From NCBI GenBank assembly GCA_937902875.1, contig CALFNL010000151.1, positions 1 through 32,474 on the forward strand: a stretch of 32,474 bases of DNA, given 5' to 3'. The notes under the pieces are model-generated. The model was not told the origin of the DNA. It did no database searches and saw only the letters and a list, made by a program, of their open reading frames with translations. This DNA is from an uncultured Bacteroidota bacterium (GTDB taxonomy: Bacteria; Bacteroidota; Bacteroidia; Chitinophagales; Chitinophagaceae). The translations under genes were made by a program, and so were the position numbers. Positions 24,322 to 31,653 of this stretch are shown here, piece by piece. Each line of letters opens with the position of its first letter. Position 1 is the stretch's first letter.

Positions 24322-24331
24322 TATGATTTGA

Positions 24332-24868
24332 TTATCTATTGTGTCCTCTTCCCTTGCCATTCCTATGGCCTTTATCCTTGTCGTGCCCATGTCCATTATC
24401 CCTGCCATTTCCACGGTCCCAATTGCGGTTGTCATCACGGTCATGGCCACGGTTATCATAGTTTGGCCGGTTGTAGGCGTTATCGCGTCCCCGGTAATCG
24501 CGGATAACCACTTGGTCATGCCTGTTCCTGTAAGGAGCATACCTGCTGCGGTAAATATCAGCGTGAAGATATGGCCTGGGATCATTGATAACCACTTTGT
24601 AACAGGAATAGAGGTCATAATTCCGGTAGCTAACCGGCAAACTTGCCGCGAATATCCATCGACCGGCATTGAGATAAATAAACTGTTGCTGCGCTACATT
24701 GTAGTAAACATCCATATCAGGGAAATAATAATATCCTGCGTAATCGTATCCTGCAGGGCCCCACTGGGGCTGAGCGCCGATATTAACGTTTATTGATACC
24801 TGCGCTTTGGCCGGAGTCATTAAAGCTGCTCCCGACACCATGACTGCAATTAGTATAATCTTTTTCAT
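24332..24868 (-). CDS. Secreted protein with YxxPDMDVYYNV domain and charged low-complexity tail
   Basis: A 178-residue exported protein of unknown function. It has a signal peptide 1-22 (ends PAKAQ) and an aromatic-rich domain at ~33-110. That domain includes PQWGPAGYDYAGYYYFPDM, DVYYNVAQQQFIYLNAGRW and SYRNYDLYSCYKVVI, a pattern I associate with small secreted Bacteroidota proteins. The tail (~118-178) is made almost wholly of Arg, Asp, Asn, Gly and His (NRGHDRDDNRN, GHGHDKDKGHRNGKGRGHNR). It is highly charged and probably disordered, and could bind metal or nucleic acid. It diverges from the SDR gene at 25095. Confidence 0.7.
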   Translation of the reverse strand: MKKIILIAVMVSGAALMTPAKAQVSINVNIGAQPQWGPAGYDYAGYYYFPDMDVYYNVAQQQFIYLNAGRWIFAASLPVSYRNYDLYSCYKVVINDPRPYLHADIYRSRYAPYRNRHDQVVIRDYRGRDNAYNRPNYDNRGHDRDDNRNWDRGNGRDNGHGHDKDKGHRNGKGRGHNR

Positions 24869-25094
24869 AATAGAGAATTTGCATTAATAGATACCCATAG
24901 GAACAATCTGTTTAAACACAAAATGTTAAATCTATCCGGGCCCCCCGGCCAGCGCAACCGGCTATGGCAGAAGGATCTGCTTTCAATACCTGCCCTTTAT
25001 ATATTTCCCATTCCAATGCCTGATTCAACTCATATCCGCTGTAAAAATATAATCAAAACAACCTGTATTAAATTGCATATAATAAATCTGAACT

Positions 25095-25928
25095 ATGGCA
25101 AAAAAAAATTGGCTCATCACGGGCATTTCCAGTGGAATTGGCAAAGCGATGGCAGAAGCAGTGCTTGCAAAAGGAGATTTTGTAATTGGTAGTTTCCGAA
25201 AAAAAGAACAGGCCGAATCATTCAATCAGCAGTATAAGGGAAAGGGCTATGCCTTTGTATTGGACATAACTGACGGGGCGGGTATGGCAACCTGCATTCA
25301 GAACGTTCACAATAGATTCGGGGCAATTGATGTGCTTGTGAACAATGCAGGTTACGGATTACTTGGCGCCATTGAAGAGTTGAGTATAGAAGAAGCCAGG
25401 GCTCAAATGGAAACCAATTTTTTCGGCACCTTGCAAATGACTAAATCTGTACTACCCATCATGCGGAAGCAGAAAAAGGGAATGATCATTCAGATTTCAT
25501 CTGCTTCGGGCATCCGGTCCACGCCTGGCTTTGGGCTCTATAATGCCAGCAAATTCGCATTGGAAGGATTCAGCGAAGCCCTGGCCGGAGAACTAAAGCC
25601 CTTAGGCATAAGCGTTATGCTTGTTGAACCAGGCCCCTTCCGCACTGCATTCGCGGGGTATTCACTGGTGCAGGCAAAAGAAAGAATTGCAGACTATGAA
25701 TCCACGGCAGGCCGGTTCAGAATGGTCATGATGGAAAGAAACGGAAGGCAGGACGGGGATCCGGTCAAGGCGGCAGCGGCCATCATTGCAGCTGCCAATG
25801 CAGCGATTCCGCCCCTTCGCCTCGTTCTGGGAAAATCGGCCATGGAAAATGTGAATGCAAAAATAGCCGATCTGCAAAGGGACATGCGCGAATGGGAATC
25901 CGTGAGTGTGACTACATCTTTTGATTGA
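25095..25928 (+). CDS. Classical SDR family oxidoreductase
   Basis: A 277-residue classical short-chain dehydrogenase. The cofactor loop is TGISSGIG (9-16), followed by Asp57 in FVLDITD and NNAG (83-86). The catalytic set is Ser136/137 (QISSASG), Tyr149 and Lys153 (LYNASKFALEG). EPGPFRT follows the active site. Arg35 after strand 2 (GSFRKKEQ) suggests NADP preference. The substrate is unknown; the nearest recognised relatives act on oxidised steroids, sugars or ketones. It is single-gene between a divergent secreted protein and a convergent one. Confidence 0.87.
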   Translation: MAKKNWLITGISSGIGKAMAEAVLAKGDFVIGSFRKKEQAESFNQQYKGKGYAFVLDITDGAGMATCIQNVHNRFGAIDVLVNNAGYGLLGAIEELSIEEARAQMETNFFGTLQMTKSVLPIMRKQKKGMIIQISSASGIRSTPGFGLYNASKFALEGFSEALAGELKPLGISVMLVEPGPFRTAFAGYSLVQAKERIADYESTAGRFRMVMMERNGRQDGDPVKAAAAIIAAANAAIPPLRLVLGKSAMENVNAKIADLQRDMREWESVSVTTSFD

Positions 25929-25959
25929 TCCGGAAATAAGACCTGTTCGGAAAGGCCCA

Positions 25960-26439
25960 TCATTTCCTGAACGTAAAGGTCTTTATCACTTTATTGTCGC
26001 TGTTGTAGAAAACAAATGACTTGATAAAACTGATCCTGTCAAGGGTCACTATCGTGAGAGGGAACATCTTCGTGCTGAGCGTTTCGCCATAGCTCGGCCT
26101 GCAATGCACGTTCAATACGGTGCCGGCCAATTCAACCCTTTCGATGATGAGCGTCGTTTTTCGCATGGTGGCGGGTGAAGCTACGGCCAGCACGAATTGA
26201 GTTCCGAATTTCGGCGCTGCAGGGAGATTGTTGCCGGAACGAACCGGCGTGAACAGTTTATTGAATTGCTGGAGATTTATGATTGCCCAGCAATTCAGGC
26301 CAGTCCCCAATTTCACATTATTCCTCAGAACAAAGCCGTCAAGCTGGCTGTATTCAACAGGTTCTGGCTGTGCGATTGTATTGATAGTAAAAAAACTCAG
26401 CAACAGCATGCAAACCAGGAAGATTCTTGTCTTTTTCAT
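25960..26439 (-). CDS. Secreted protein of unknown function
   Basis: A 159-residue exported protein. It has a signal peptide 1-23 (MKKTRIFLVCMLLL...TIAQ) and a mature part with no recognised domain. The segment LGTGLNCWAIINLQQFNKLF and later PKFGTQFVLAVASPATMRKTTLIIERV look beta-rich and resemble the small envelope proteins common in Bacteroidota. Two cysteines (Cys50 region and HCRPS) might form a disulfide. It converges with the SDR gene and lies 119 bp downstream of yigZ on the same strand, so it could be the tail of that operon or have its own promoter. Confidence 0.6.
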   Translation of the reverse strand: MKKTRIFLVCMLLLSFFTINTIAQPEPVEYSQLDGFVLRNNVKLGTGLNCWAIINLQQFNKLFTPVRSGNNLPAAPKFGTQFVLAVASPATMRKTTLIIERVELAGTVLNVHCRPSYGETLSTKMFPLTIVTLDRISFIKSFVFYNSDNKVIKTFTFRK

Positions 26440-26558
26440 AAGATGAGTTTTGAAGCGGTCGAAATTCCTCTCCTAAACTAAGTATTTCCATTCAAGTTCA
26501 CAAGAACAATAGAACAACCAGGCAGGACCCTTCTTTCGGTGTTCCGTACCGAAATGGC

Positions 26559-27164
26559 TCAGATCCGGGTAAATTCAAGGCCTTTCAACTCTTTCCACCT
26601 GAACAGAACTTCTTCAAGCCGGTTCTTTGGCACTCCCACTACCATCCTGCAGAAAAGCTGTGATTCCTGCTCTTTTACCTTACAGTTAAAATTTTTCAAA
26701 ACCGTCATTACCTCGTTCATGACGGTATAGTCAAATTGCAGTTGATACAGCATTTCAACCGGCTTCTGCACAGCAGCAATGGTCTGCAAAACCAAAGCCG
26801 TAACCGATTTATAAGCGTTAATTAATCCCGGAACGCCCAGTTGCGTGCCTCCGAAATAACGCACCACAACCACCAGTATATTGGTCAACTGCCTGCTGTC
26901 GATCTGCCCCAATATGGGTCTTCCCGCCGTACCGGATGGCTCTCCGTTGTCGCTGCACCTGAAATTATCCCCATCCAGGCCCAGGCGGTAAGCGAAACAA
27001 TGGTGGGTAGCCTTGGGATGTTCCTTCTTCACCTGATCCAAATTCCTCTTGAAATCAACTATTGCTGCTATCGGAAAAGCATAAGCGATGAATCGGCTGC
27101 CCCGGTCGCGCAATTCAGCGGTGCCCGCCCGTTCAATGGTTGTGTAAAAATCAGGTTCCTTCAT
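26559..27164 (-). CDS. yigZ: YigZ/IMPACT family protein
   Basis: A 201-residue member of the UPF0029/IMPACT family. The N-terminal domain (~15-125) has the family signature DNGEPSGTAGRPIL (72-85) and VVVRYFGGTQLGVPGLINAY (100-118). The C-terminal ~60 residues form the DUF1949 ferredoxin-like domain (QFDYTVMNEVMTVLKNFN). Bacterial members bind nucleic acids or ribosome-associated factors; the function is not settled. The start is supported by AAGGAG-TAA-ATG, one of the few clear Shine-Dalgarno sequences in the window. It is the third gene of a likely ribD-EamA-yigZ operon. Confidence 0.9.
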   Translation of the reverse strand: MKEPDFYTTIERAGTAELRDRGSRFIAYAFPIAAIVDFKRNLDQVKKEHPKATHHCFAYRLGLDGDNFRCSDNGEPSGTAGRPILGQIDSRQLTNILVVVVRYFGGTQLGVPGLINAYKSVTALVLQTIAAVQKPVEMLYQLQFDYTVMNEVMTVLKNFNCKVKEQESQLFCRMVVGVPKNRLEEVLFRWKELKGLEFTRI

Positions 27165-27226
27165 TTACTCCTTAGTTAAACAGGAAAAATTCAAACATCG
27201 GTAAGAGGCAGGTTCGTGGTGAGTGT

Positions 27227-28108
27227 TCATCCATAGGCAATCATTGCAATGGCCACCAGGGCCAGCAAAATACCTATCCAATTGATGCGTGTCAGTTTTT
27301 CCCTGAAAATGACCCAGGCCATCACCGAACTCAGCAACACTATTCCCATATTGTTCACGGGAATAATGGCCGAGCTATTGCCAGCATAGTTTTTCAACAC
27401 CTTCACCAGGCACCACATGGAAAAATAATTGGGTATGCCAATGCAGATTCCTGCCAGCAGGGCCTTCCTGGAAAAGCGTTGCATACCCATTAAATAAAGG
27501 ATGATCAAACTAAGCGATCCAAGGCCGGCTGCAATGCCAAATGCGGTCACAAGGTAACGATCATAGTTTGCCTCATTGAGAAAGCGCTGCTCGGTAAATT
27601 TCACCATCGTATCTAATAGGCCACTCCATACAAAAATGATCAGGGGCACAACGATCAACCAATAGGCAGCAAATCCATCCCGCCTGGTCGTCTCCGCCTT
27701 TCCGCGCAGGCAGGTGAGCACCACAGACAGCATTGCCAATGCCACTCCGCAGCCTTTGAGGAGCGTGAAATTTTCATTGTATAAGTACAATGAAAAGAGG
27801 AATGGTATCACCAGCGAGATTTTACTGACCACCGAAGTAACGGCCACGCCTACCTTCTGCGCCGAAAAGGCCATCAGGTTAAACAAACTAACAAAGCTCA
27901 GGCCCGTGGCAAAAGCCCACCCAATCCAGGGATTGCCCCATTTGAAAGTTCCCTGCGGAAATTCACCGTTCATGATGCTGCCTGTGATTACGCAGGTGAT
28001 ATAGTTGAATACAATGGCCTGTAGATTATTAATGCCATATTTCCCAATGAGCTTGAAAGCCAGGTTGAGATATGAATTGAGGATGATGCTGGCGGCCAGA
28101 TAGATCAA
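27227..28108 (-). CDS. EamA/DMT-superfamily transporter
   Basis: A 293-residue inner-membrane protein with about ten hydrophobic helices arranged as two five-helix halves, the EamA/drug-metabolite transporter design. Typical segments are NLQAIVFNYITCVITG, VAVTSVVSKISLVIPFLFSLYLY with the first-half ending, and SSAIIPVNNMGIVLLSSVMAWVIFREKLTRINWIGILLALVAIAMI at the C-terminus. The start follows the ribD stop by 14 bp, so they are co-transcribed. A link to riboflavin precursor or flavin transport is possible from context but not shown by the sequence. Confidence 0.85.
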   Translation of the reverse strand: MIYLAASIILNSYLNLAFKLIGKYGINNLQAIVFNYITCVITGSIMNGEFPQGTFKWGNPWIGWAFATGLSFVSLFNLMAFSAQKVGVAVTSVVSKISLVIPFLFSLYLYNENFTLLKGCGVALAMLSVVLTCLRGKAETTRRDGFAAYWLIVVPLIIFVWSGLLDTMVKFTEQRFLNEANYDRYLVTAFGIAAGLGSLSLIILYLMGMQRFSRKALLAGICIGIPNYFSMWCLVKVLKNYAGNSSAIIPVNNMGIVLLSSVMAWVIFREKLTRINWIGILLALVAIAMIAYG

Positions 28109-28122
28109 TGCTACAATATAAT

Positions 28123-29226
28123 TTAGTTATTTGATTCCGGCTCCCCGGCCCGGTAAATTTGAATCAGGTCTGACGATAATTTCATTTCCTTCACCAGGCC
28201 TTCCTGGATCCCGCGAGGCGCTTTGATTCCCTGGCCAGCCTTCAAATCCTGGTTGGTAATGATCCTGGCTTCATCCCAACTGTTTTCATCAATGAAAGAT
28301 TGTAGTAACAAGGCGCCTCCCTCCACCAGCACCGTTTGTATTTTCAAATGATATAGGGCGTTTAGGATCTGGTGCACCAGGTTTGTATCCTTGCTCACCT
28401 GGTAATATAGTACAGGATGCCCTGCATTCATTTTTTCCCATGGCTGCATATACCGGGAAAAATCTTCTATGCTGTTCTTATACTGATTGAAAATGATGGT
28501 TGGGTATTCTCCACTGAATAATTGCAGGGAAGAAGGCAGTCTCAGGTTCATATCCACTACCAGTCGTATCGGGTTTTTTCCCGGCCAGAGCCTGGTTGTT
28601 AGAGCCGGGTCGTCAAACAACGCAGTATTGGTACCTACCAGGATAGACGATTCTTCACTGCGCCAGCGATGCACCAGGCGATTACTGAATTCATTGCTCA
28701 CCTGCAGCCTCGAATAATCTTCATTCGCGATTCTGCCATCAGCGGTCTGCGCCCATTTGAGAATGATATAGGGGCGATGTTTCGTATGAAAAGTGAAGAA
28801 TCTCCTGTTCAATTCACGGCTATCTCTTTCCATGAGCCCCATTTCCACTTCAATGCCGGCTGACCTGAGTTTTTCAATGCCCCTGCCATTCACTTGTGGA
28901 AATGGATCCCTGCAGCCAATTACCACCCTGGGGATTTCTTCCTTTATGATCCTGTCTACACAGGGAGGTGTTTTTCCATAATGCACGCATGGTTCCAGTG
29001 AAACATACATTGTGCTCCGGCTGATGAATTTCCGGTTCTCTTCTGCCACTGAATGCAGGCAATCAATTTCCGCATGAGGTCCTCCAAAATGGCGGTGGTA
29101 TCCTTCGCCAATGATGCGACCTTCATACACGAGCAAGGCGCCAACCAGGGGATTAGGCGCCACCTGACCCAGGGCAAGTTCAGCCAATTGCAGGCAGCGT
29201 TTCATATATGATTCATGGATGCTCAT
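28123..29226 (-). CDS. ribD: Bifunctional riboflavin deaminase/reductase
   Basis: RibD deaminates and then reduces the pyrimidine intermediate of riboflavin synthesis. The start is set at MSIHESYMKRCLQLAEL (27 residues into the track ORF), giving 367 residues, the family length, and agreeing with the promoter box just upstream. The N-terminal cytidine-deaminase-like domain carries the zinc ligands His51-Ala-Glu53 (GGPHAEIDCL), Cys80 and Cys89 (EPCVHYGKTPPC). The reductase domain (~148-360) shows ILKWAQTADGRIA, ILVGTNTALFDDPALTTR, and VLVEGGALLLQSFI. It heads a probable operon with EamA and yigZ. No FMN riboswitch is visible in the short upstream gap. Confidence 0.94.
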   Translation of the reverse strand: MSIHESYMKRCLQLAELALGQVAPNPLVGALLVYEGRIIGEGYHRHFGGPHAEIDCLHSVAEENRKFISRSTMYVSLEPCVHYGKTPPCVDRIIKEEIPRVVIGCRDPFPQVNGRGIEKLRSAGIEVEMGLMERDSRELNRRFFTFHTKHRPYIILKWAQTADGRIANEDYSRLQVSNEFSNRLVHRWRSEESSILVGTNTALFDDPALTTRLWPGKNPIRLVVDMNLRLPSSLQLFSGEYPTIIFNQYKNSIEDFSRYMQPWEKMNAGHPVLYYQVSKDTNLVHQILNALYHLKIQTVLVEGGALLLQSFIDENSWDEARIITNQDLKAGQGIKAPRGIQEGLVKEMKLSSDLIQIYRAGEPESNN

Positions 29227-29234
29227 GAGCAAGG

Positions 29235-29264
29235 CAAAAATAAAGGAATTGGCATTGAGAGAAA
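29235..29264 (-). promoter_or_regulatory. Promoter of the ribD operon
   Basis: The minus strand has TATTTTTG (29235-29242), a perfect -7 box, with TTTC (29261-29264) 18 nt upstream in the -33 position. The ribD ATG at 29226 is 8 nt after the box, so the 5' leader would be only a few nucleotides. Confidence 0.55.
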
Positions 29265-29293
29265 TGTATTTGTGCCACCGGATGATACAGAGA

Positions 29294-29323
29294 TTTGAAT
29301 CCATTCAGTCCTTCGTATGTTTG
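29294..29323 (+). promoter_or_regulatory. Promoter of prmC
   Basis: TTTG (29294-29297), 18-nt spacer, perfect -7 box TATGTTTG (29316-29323). The box overlaps the ATG chosen by the ORF track (29317), which argues that translation really begins at the GTG at 29329, five nt after the box. Confidence 0.6.
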
Positions 29324-29328
29324 CGGCC

Positions 29329-30204
29329 GTGACGATACACCAGGCATATCAGCAGCTTAGTTCGAAATTGTATGATCTCTACGATTACCGGGAGGCGGAG
29401 CAAATTGCAGGATGGGTCATGGAAAATATCAGCGGTCTCTCAAAGATGGACCGGATGCTGAATAAGAACCTCCCCATGTCCACTCCGCAAAAGGAATTGT
29501 ATGAGAAATATAGTTCGGAACTTTTAACGTATAAACCTGTGCAGTATGTATTGCAGGAGGCCTGGTTTTATGGTATGCGACTGTTTGTAGATGAAAATGT
29601 TTTGATTCCCAGGCCCGAAACCGAAGAGCTCGTGGACTGGGTGATAAGGGAAATAAAGACGGATCAATCGGAGCCGAGGAAGGATGACTCAAAATTGACC
29701 ATCCTTGATATTGGAACCGGGAGCGGTTGCATTGCCATAGCCATTAAAAAAAATCTTCCCCATGAAGATGTACTTGCCATTGACCTGAGTGAAGGGGCAT
29801 TGGAAGTGGCGAAGAAGAATGCCATGGCGCAGGGAGTATGCATTCAATTCATGCAACTTGATTTTTTGCAAGAATCAGATTGGGAGATGATACCACCGGT
29901 TGATATCATTATCAGCAATCCTCCTTACATCCCGGCATCAGACAAAGCAGGTATGCAAAAGAATGTATTGGAATTTGAGCCGCACCTGGCTTTGTTTACA
30001 GACGACAATGATCCTCTGGTATTTTATAAAAAGATCGCGGCTTTTGCACGGAAACAATTACGAGCCAGTGGAAGAATTTTCGTTGAAGTACATGAATCTA
30101 ACGGTGAGCAGGTAGTGCAATTATTTTCAAAAAGCGGGTTTGGGCGGATTGAACTGCGAAAAGATATGCAGGGAAAAGAAAGGATGATCAGAATCGGGAA
30201 TTAA
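29329..30204 (+). CDS. prmC: Release factor glutamine methyltransferase
   Basis: PrmC methylates the glutamine of the GGQ motif in release factors RF1 and RF2. I prefer the GTG start at 29329 (MTIHQAYQQLSSKLYDLYD, 291 residues). The upstream ATG lies inside a promoter box, and family members from related bacteria usually begin MTI-x2-AYQQ. The substrate-binding helical domain is ~1-85. It is followed by LIPRPETEELVDW (92-104), the SAM-binding ILDIGTGSGCIAIA (125-138), the acidic AIDLSEGAL, and the catalytic NPPY (197-200) in IISNPPYIP. Its TAA overlaps the TAA of exbD on the other strand. Confidence 0.92.
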   Translation: MTIHQAYQQLSSKLYDLYDYREAEQIAGWVMENISGLSKMDRMLNKNLPMSTPQKELYEKYSSELLTYKPVQYVLQEAWFYGMRLFVDENVLIPRPETEELVDWVIREIKTDQSEPRKDDSKLTILDIGTGSGCIAIAIKKNLPHEDVLAIDLSEGALEVAKKNAMAQGVCIQFMQLDFLQESDWEMIPPVDIIISNPPYIPASDKAGMQKNVLEFEPHLALFTDDNDPLVFYKKIAAFARKQLRASGRIFVEVHESNGEQVVQLFSKSGFGRIELRKDMQGKERMIRIGN

Positions 30205-30596
30205 TTGGCATTTACAGAAGCCACCGCATTGGCTCCGAGTTTTTTGGCTGTTTGGAGAACCTTATACACATCACCCCAATGACCTGCAGTATCGGCGTTC
30301 ACTACCACGCTGGGCTTTTCAGTTTCTTTGGCAAATATCACTTTCAATTCGCCCTCTAATTCGGGCAGGGTTATTTTCTTCTGCCCCACATAGAGCTGGT
30401 TATTCTTGTCAATAGAAACTACTACGGTTTGCTTTGCTTTTGTATCGCTCTTACCCCTGGGAGCCGAAACCCTGATCACATTGGGATTGGCCAGGGTAGA
30501 CACGATCAGGAAAAATAATAGCAGTATGAATAGAATATCATTCAATGCACCTGTATGCACTTCCGCATGCCCCCTTAATTTTTGCCTCAGATTCAT
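30201..30596 (-). CDS. ExbD/TolR-family biopolymer transport protein
   Basis: A 131-residue inner-membrane protein with one N-terminal helix (~18-38, LNDILFILLLFFLIVSTL). The conserved Asp at the entry of this helix (ALNDILF) is the proton-carrying residue of the family. The periplasmic part contains VVVSIDKNNQLYVGQKKI and PSVVVNADTAGHWGDVYKVLQTAKKLG, the TolR/ExbD beta-alpha fold. With ExbB it forms a proton-driven motor powering TonB-dependent outer-membrane import or Tol functions. The partner gene is 54 bp upstream. Its stop overlaps that of prmC. Confidence 0.9.
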   Translation of the reverse strand: MNLRQKLRGHAEVHTGALNDILFILLLFFLIVSTLANPNVIRVSAPRGKSDTKAKQTVVVSIDKNNQLYVGQKKITLPELEGELKVIFAKETEKPSVVVNADTAGHWGDVYKVLQTAKKLGANAVASVNAN

Positions 30597-30650
30597 ATTC
30601 TAATTTTCAATTGATAATCCTTATTCTCAAAATTCAACTATTCCTGCTTC

Positions 30651-31376
30651 CTATCGGGTAGGTTCCTGCAGGATGTCTATAAATTCCGCGCTCGCCGCCT
30701 CCATTTTGTTAACATTTTTGTCAATCTGTGCGTTCAGGAAATTATGTCCAACATAGGCCAGCAATCCGATGATCAATCCGCTGGCGGAGGTGATCATCTT
30801 GGTATAGATGCCGCCCGCGATTGTGCTCAGGGTATATTCCCCGGTAGAGGAAATGCCATAGAATAATTGAACCATACCCACGATGGTACCCAGGAATCCA
30901 AACATGGGTGCGATGCCGGCCACCAGCGATAGCACGGAAAGATTCCTTTCCATTTTATAAATTTCCAACTTGCCCACATTTTCCATGCTTTTTTCAATGG
31001 CGTCAATAGGCTTGCCAATACGTTGGATTCCTTTATCAATCATTCGCGCAACGGGGCTGTTTGTATTCTTGGCCAGGGATCTCGCGGCCGTTACATTTCC
31101 AGTAACAACATGATCCCTGATAATGCTCATGAAATTGGCGTCCATCTTGCCCGCGTTCCTGATTGCGATCAATCTTTCAAAGAAAAAGAATATCGCTATC
31201 ACCAGCAGCAGGGCCAGCGGTACCATGATCCAGCCCCCGGCAAGCAACAAATCCCAAAGATTCATCTTGGTTCCAGGTTCAGGAATACCATGCTGGCTGG
31301 CCAATGCCCTGTATAAACTGTCTTTTATCCTTAAAGAATCAGAAAGTACCTGCAGGAAGTATATTTTCATGTGCAT
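30651..31376 (-). CDS. ExbB/TolQ/MotA-family proton channel protein
   Basis: A 241-residue inner-membrane protein with three hydrophobic helices: ~45-68 (GGWIMVPLALLLVIAIFFFFERL), ~148-170 (LSLVAGIAPMFGFLGTIVGMV) and ~190-215 (TKMITSASGLIIGLLAYVGHNF). The GFLGTV-like signature GFLGTIVGM is diagnostic. The N-terminal ~35 residues before MNLWDLLLAGGWIM are typical of the Bacteroidota branch. Two start candidates, MHMK at 31376 and the next ATG at 31370, cannot be separated. A perfect -7 box, TACATTTG (31394-31401, minus strand), lies 17 nt before the ATG. It pairs with ExbD. Confidence 0.9.
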   Translation of the reverse strand: MHMKIYFLQVLSDSLRIKDSLYRALASQHGIPEPGTKMNLWDLLLAGGWIMVPLALLLVIAIFFFFERLIAIRNAGKMDANFMSIIRDHVVTGNVTAARSLAKNTNSPVARMIDKGIQRIGKPIDAIEKSMENVGKLEIYKMERNLSVLSLVAGIAPMFGFLGTIVGMVQLFYGISSTGEYTLSTIAGGIYTKMITSASGLIIGLLAYVGHNFLNAQIDKNVNKMEAASAEFIDILQEPTR

Positions 31377-31653
31377 GTTTGTTGAGAATGAAACAAATGT
31401 AACTACAATCAGGAAATAATTCCGCTAACTCTTGGCGAACGTGAAAATAGGCGGATTATTTTTTTCAATACCTGAATAGCTTTGCTATTAACAATTTATA
31501 TAGAATCCTCCGCAAAATGGCGCTGGAGGCCGATTTTGAAGAATGGACAATATCAGCCCATTCCATTCATATTGACGGAGCCCTCAGGTGCATTTTATTG
31601 CTCATCCCCTCGTCACTCCGAACTGTAAGATTCCTGTACAATCTAATTCCGGA
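31377..31653. other. Intergenic region between exbB-like and SPFH genes
   Basis: 277 bp on the same-strand side of the exbB-like gene. Apart from the -7 box near 31394 there is no feature I can support. A plus-strand frame from the ATG at 31517 stays open for about 48 codons but has no recognisable character. Confidence 0.4.
31394..31401 (-). promoter_or_regulatory. -7 box upstream of the exbB-like gene
   Basis: The minus strand reads TACATTTG, a perfect TAnnTTTG, 17 nt ahead of the ATG. No TTTG is found at the right distance upstream. Confidence 0.35.

Larger units (their letters stand above)
24000..24331. other. Non-coding region with tandem palindromic repeats and terminator
   Basis: 332 bp between convergent bestrophin and secreted-protein genes. 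It contains two tandem ~76-nt palindromic units (24097-24172, 24173-24249) and the strong terminator at 24284-24311. The 92-codon minus-strand ORF that covers it is a by-product of the repeats. Confidence 0.6.

Noticed and set aside
9900-24330. Integrative element or prophage
   Set aside because: No integrase, transposase, phage or conjugation genes and no attachment-site duplication could be seen; only repeats and decay suggest mobility.
24341-24796. 151-codon plus-strand ORF opposite the secreted protein
   Set aside because: It is the antisense of a gene with signal peptide and conserved domain; its hydrophobic Val/Ile/Ala-rich product is a by-product of the charged-tail codons.
24974-24990. 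TGGCAG-AAGGATC-TGC as a sigma-54 promoter before the SDR gene
   Set aside because: The GG-GC spacing is 11 instead of 10, and the -24 hexamer has a mismatch.
28123-29316. FMN riboswitch upstream of ribD
   Set aside because: The gap to prmC is about 100 nt and the promoter box lies 8 nt before the ribD start, leaving no room for an aptamer.
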